The position numbers were made by a program, and so were the translations under genes. 6,733 nucleotides of DNA from positions 1 to 6,733 of the forward strand of contig HF990528.1 in assembly GCA_000432135.1 (NCBI GenBank). Reading direction: 5' to 3'. The notes beneath the pieces were generated by a model. The model did no database searches and was not told where the DNA came from. It was given only the letters and a program-made list of their open reading frames with translations. Below, piece by piece: positions 6,453 to 6,733 of the stretch (position 1 is the stretch's first letter; each line of letters opens with the position of its first letter). The stretch comes from Firmicutes bacterium CAG:124 (GTDB lineage: Bacteria; Bacillota; Clostridia; Oscillospirales; Oscillospiraceae).

Positions 6453-6733
6453 ATGAACATCAGCATGACAAAAACAACGCATCCCGGCAAGCTGCCGCCC
6501 GCCGACCGGCTCGGCTTCGGTTCCGTATTCACGGACCATATGTTTCTGATGAATTATACAGACCGGGAGGGGTGGCACAACGCGCGCATCGTACCCTTCG
6601 GGCCGATCAGCATTTCTCCGGCGGCAAGCGTTCTGCATTACGGCACGGAGGTCTTCGAGGGACTGAAGGCGTACCGCCGCCCGGATGGAGCGGTGCAGCT
6701 GTTCAGACCCTGGGAAAACGTCGCACGGCTGAA
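6453..6733 (+). CDS. ilvE: Branched-chain amino acid aminotransferase, 5' part
   Basis: This fold-type IV PLP-dependent aminotransferase moves the amino group between glutamate and the 2-oxo acids of leucine, isoleucine and valine, in the cytoplasm. Only the first 93 codons are in the window and the frame is open at the right edge. The visible sequence has the N-terminal lead FGSVFTDHMFLMNYT, then RIVPFGPISISPAASVLHYG and the diagnostic TEVFEGLKAYRRPDG, then LFRPWENVARL. These match the longer BCAT subgroup (about 340-360 residues) rather than the short E. coli-type IlvE. The PLP lysine lies further downstream and cannot be checked. The start at 6453 is set by AGGAGG eight bases upstream; 6447 and 6465 are in-frame alternatives. 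It lies 28 bases after the dehydrogenase remnant with no terminator between, so it is probably cotranscribed with gltB. D-amino acid aminotransferase is a less likely alternative. Confidence 0.9.
   Translation, partial: MNISMTKTTHPGKLPPADRLGFGSVFTDHMFLMNYTDREGWHNARIVPFGPISISPAASVLHYGTEVFEGLKAYRRPDGAVQLFRPWENVARL

Noticed and set aside
6411..6638. Minus-strand frame of 75 codons over the start of ilvE
   Set aside because: It is antisense to clear BCAT coding sequence and has no family resemblance.

Overview
The window carries a nitrogen-assimilation locus from a bacterium. From left to right it holds an AT-richer regulatory region (about 1-389), gltB for the glutamate synthase large subunit (390-4910), gltD for the small subunit, which is frameshifted (4915-6281), a 38-codon internally deleted remnant of an L-lactate/L-2-hydroxyisocaproate-type dehydrogenase gene (6308-6424), and the 5' part of ilvE, a branched-chain amino acid aminotransferase that runs off the right edge (from 6453). 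All genes are on the + strand. They are close enough (gaps of 4, 26 and 28 bases), each with its own Shine-Dalgarno sequence, to be one operon.

The organism is probably a GC-rich anaerobic member of the Clostridia, most likely Oscillospirales/Ruminococcaceae-like. This is an inference. It rests on strong AGGAGG-type ribosome binding sites, near-consensus SigA-type promoters, GC-rich third codon positions in the genes against an AT-rich intergenic region, and the GltB/GltD sequence style, including a GltD ending in MGYTNIL. No rRNA or other phylogenetic marker is present.

Functionally, GltB and GltD together turn glutamine plus 2-oxoglutarate into two glutamates using NADPH. IlvE then exchanges the glutamate amino group with branched-chain 2-oxo acids. 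The dehydrogenase whose remnant lies between gltD and ilvE would reduce 2-oxo acids to 2-hydroxy acids, so the intact operon would have linked glutamate supply to 2-oxo acid transamination and reduction.

Two neighbouring genes are damaged. gltD carries a 32-bp imperfect tandem duplication (5671-5702 and 5703-5734) that throws the gene out of frame, and removing either copy restores one 444-residue protein. The dehydrogenase gene keeps only its start (RBS plus the N-terminal Rossmann motif) joined in frame to what looks like its C-terminus. Both could be real mutations. The two copies of the duplication differ in an allele-like way, however, so a consensus assembly mixing two strains must also be considered.

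The upstream region holds two strong promoters facing away from each other: TTGACA-N17-TAAAAT for gltB (232-260) and, on the minus strand, a perfect TTGACA-N17-TATAAT (151-123) firing out of the left edge. Between them lie a CTGAA-N7-TTCAG dyad and a direct repeat of AGCAATAT. This resembles a divergent regulator-gltB arrangement, but the left-hand gene is outside the window. I found no clear evidence of a wholly new system; the damaged genes and the divergent control region are what deserve a second look.
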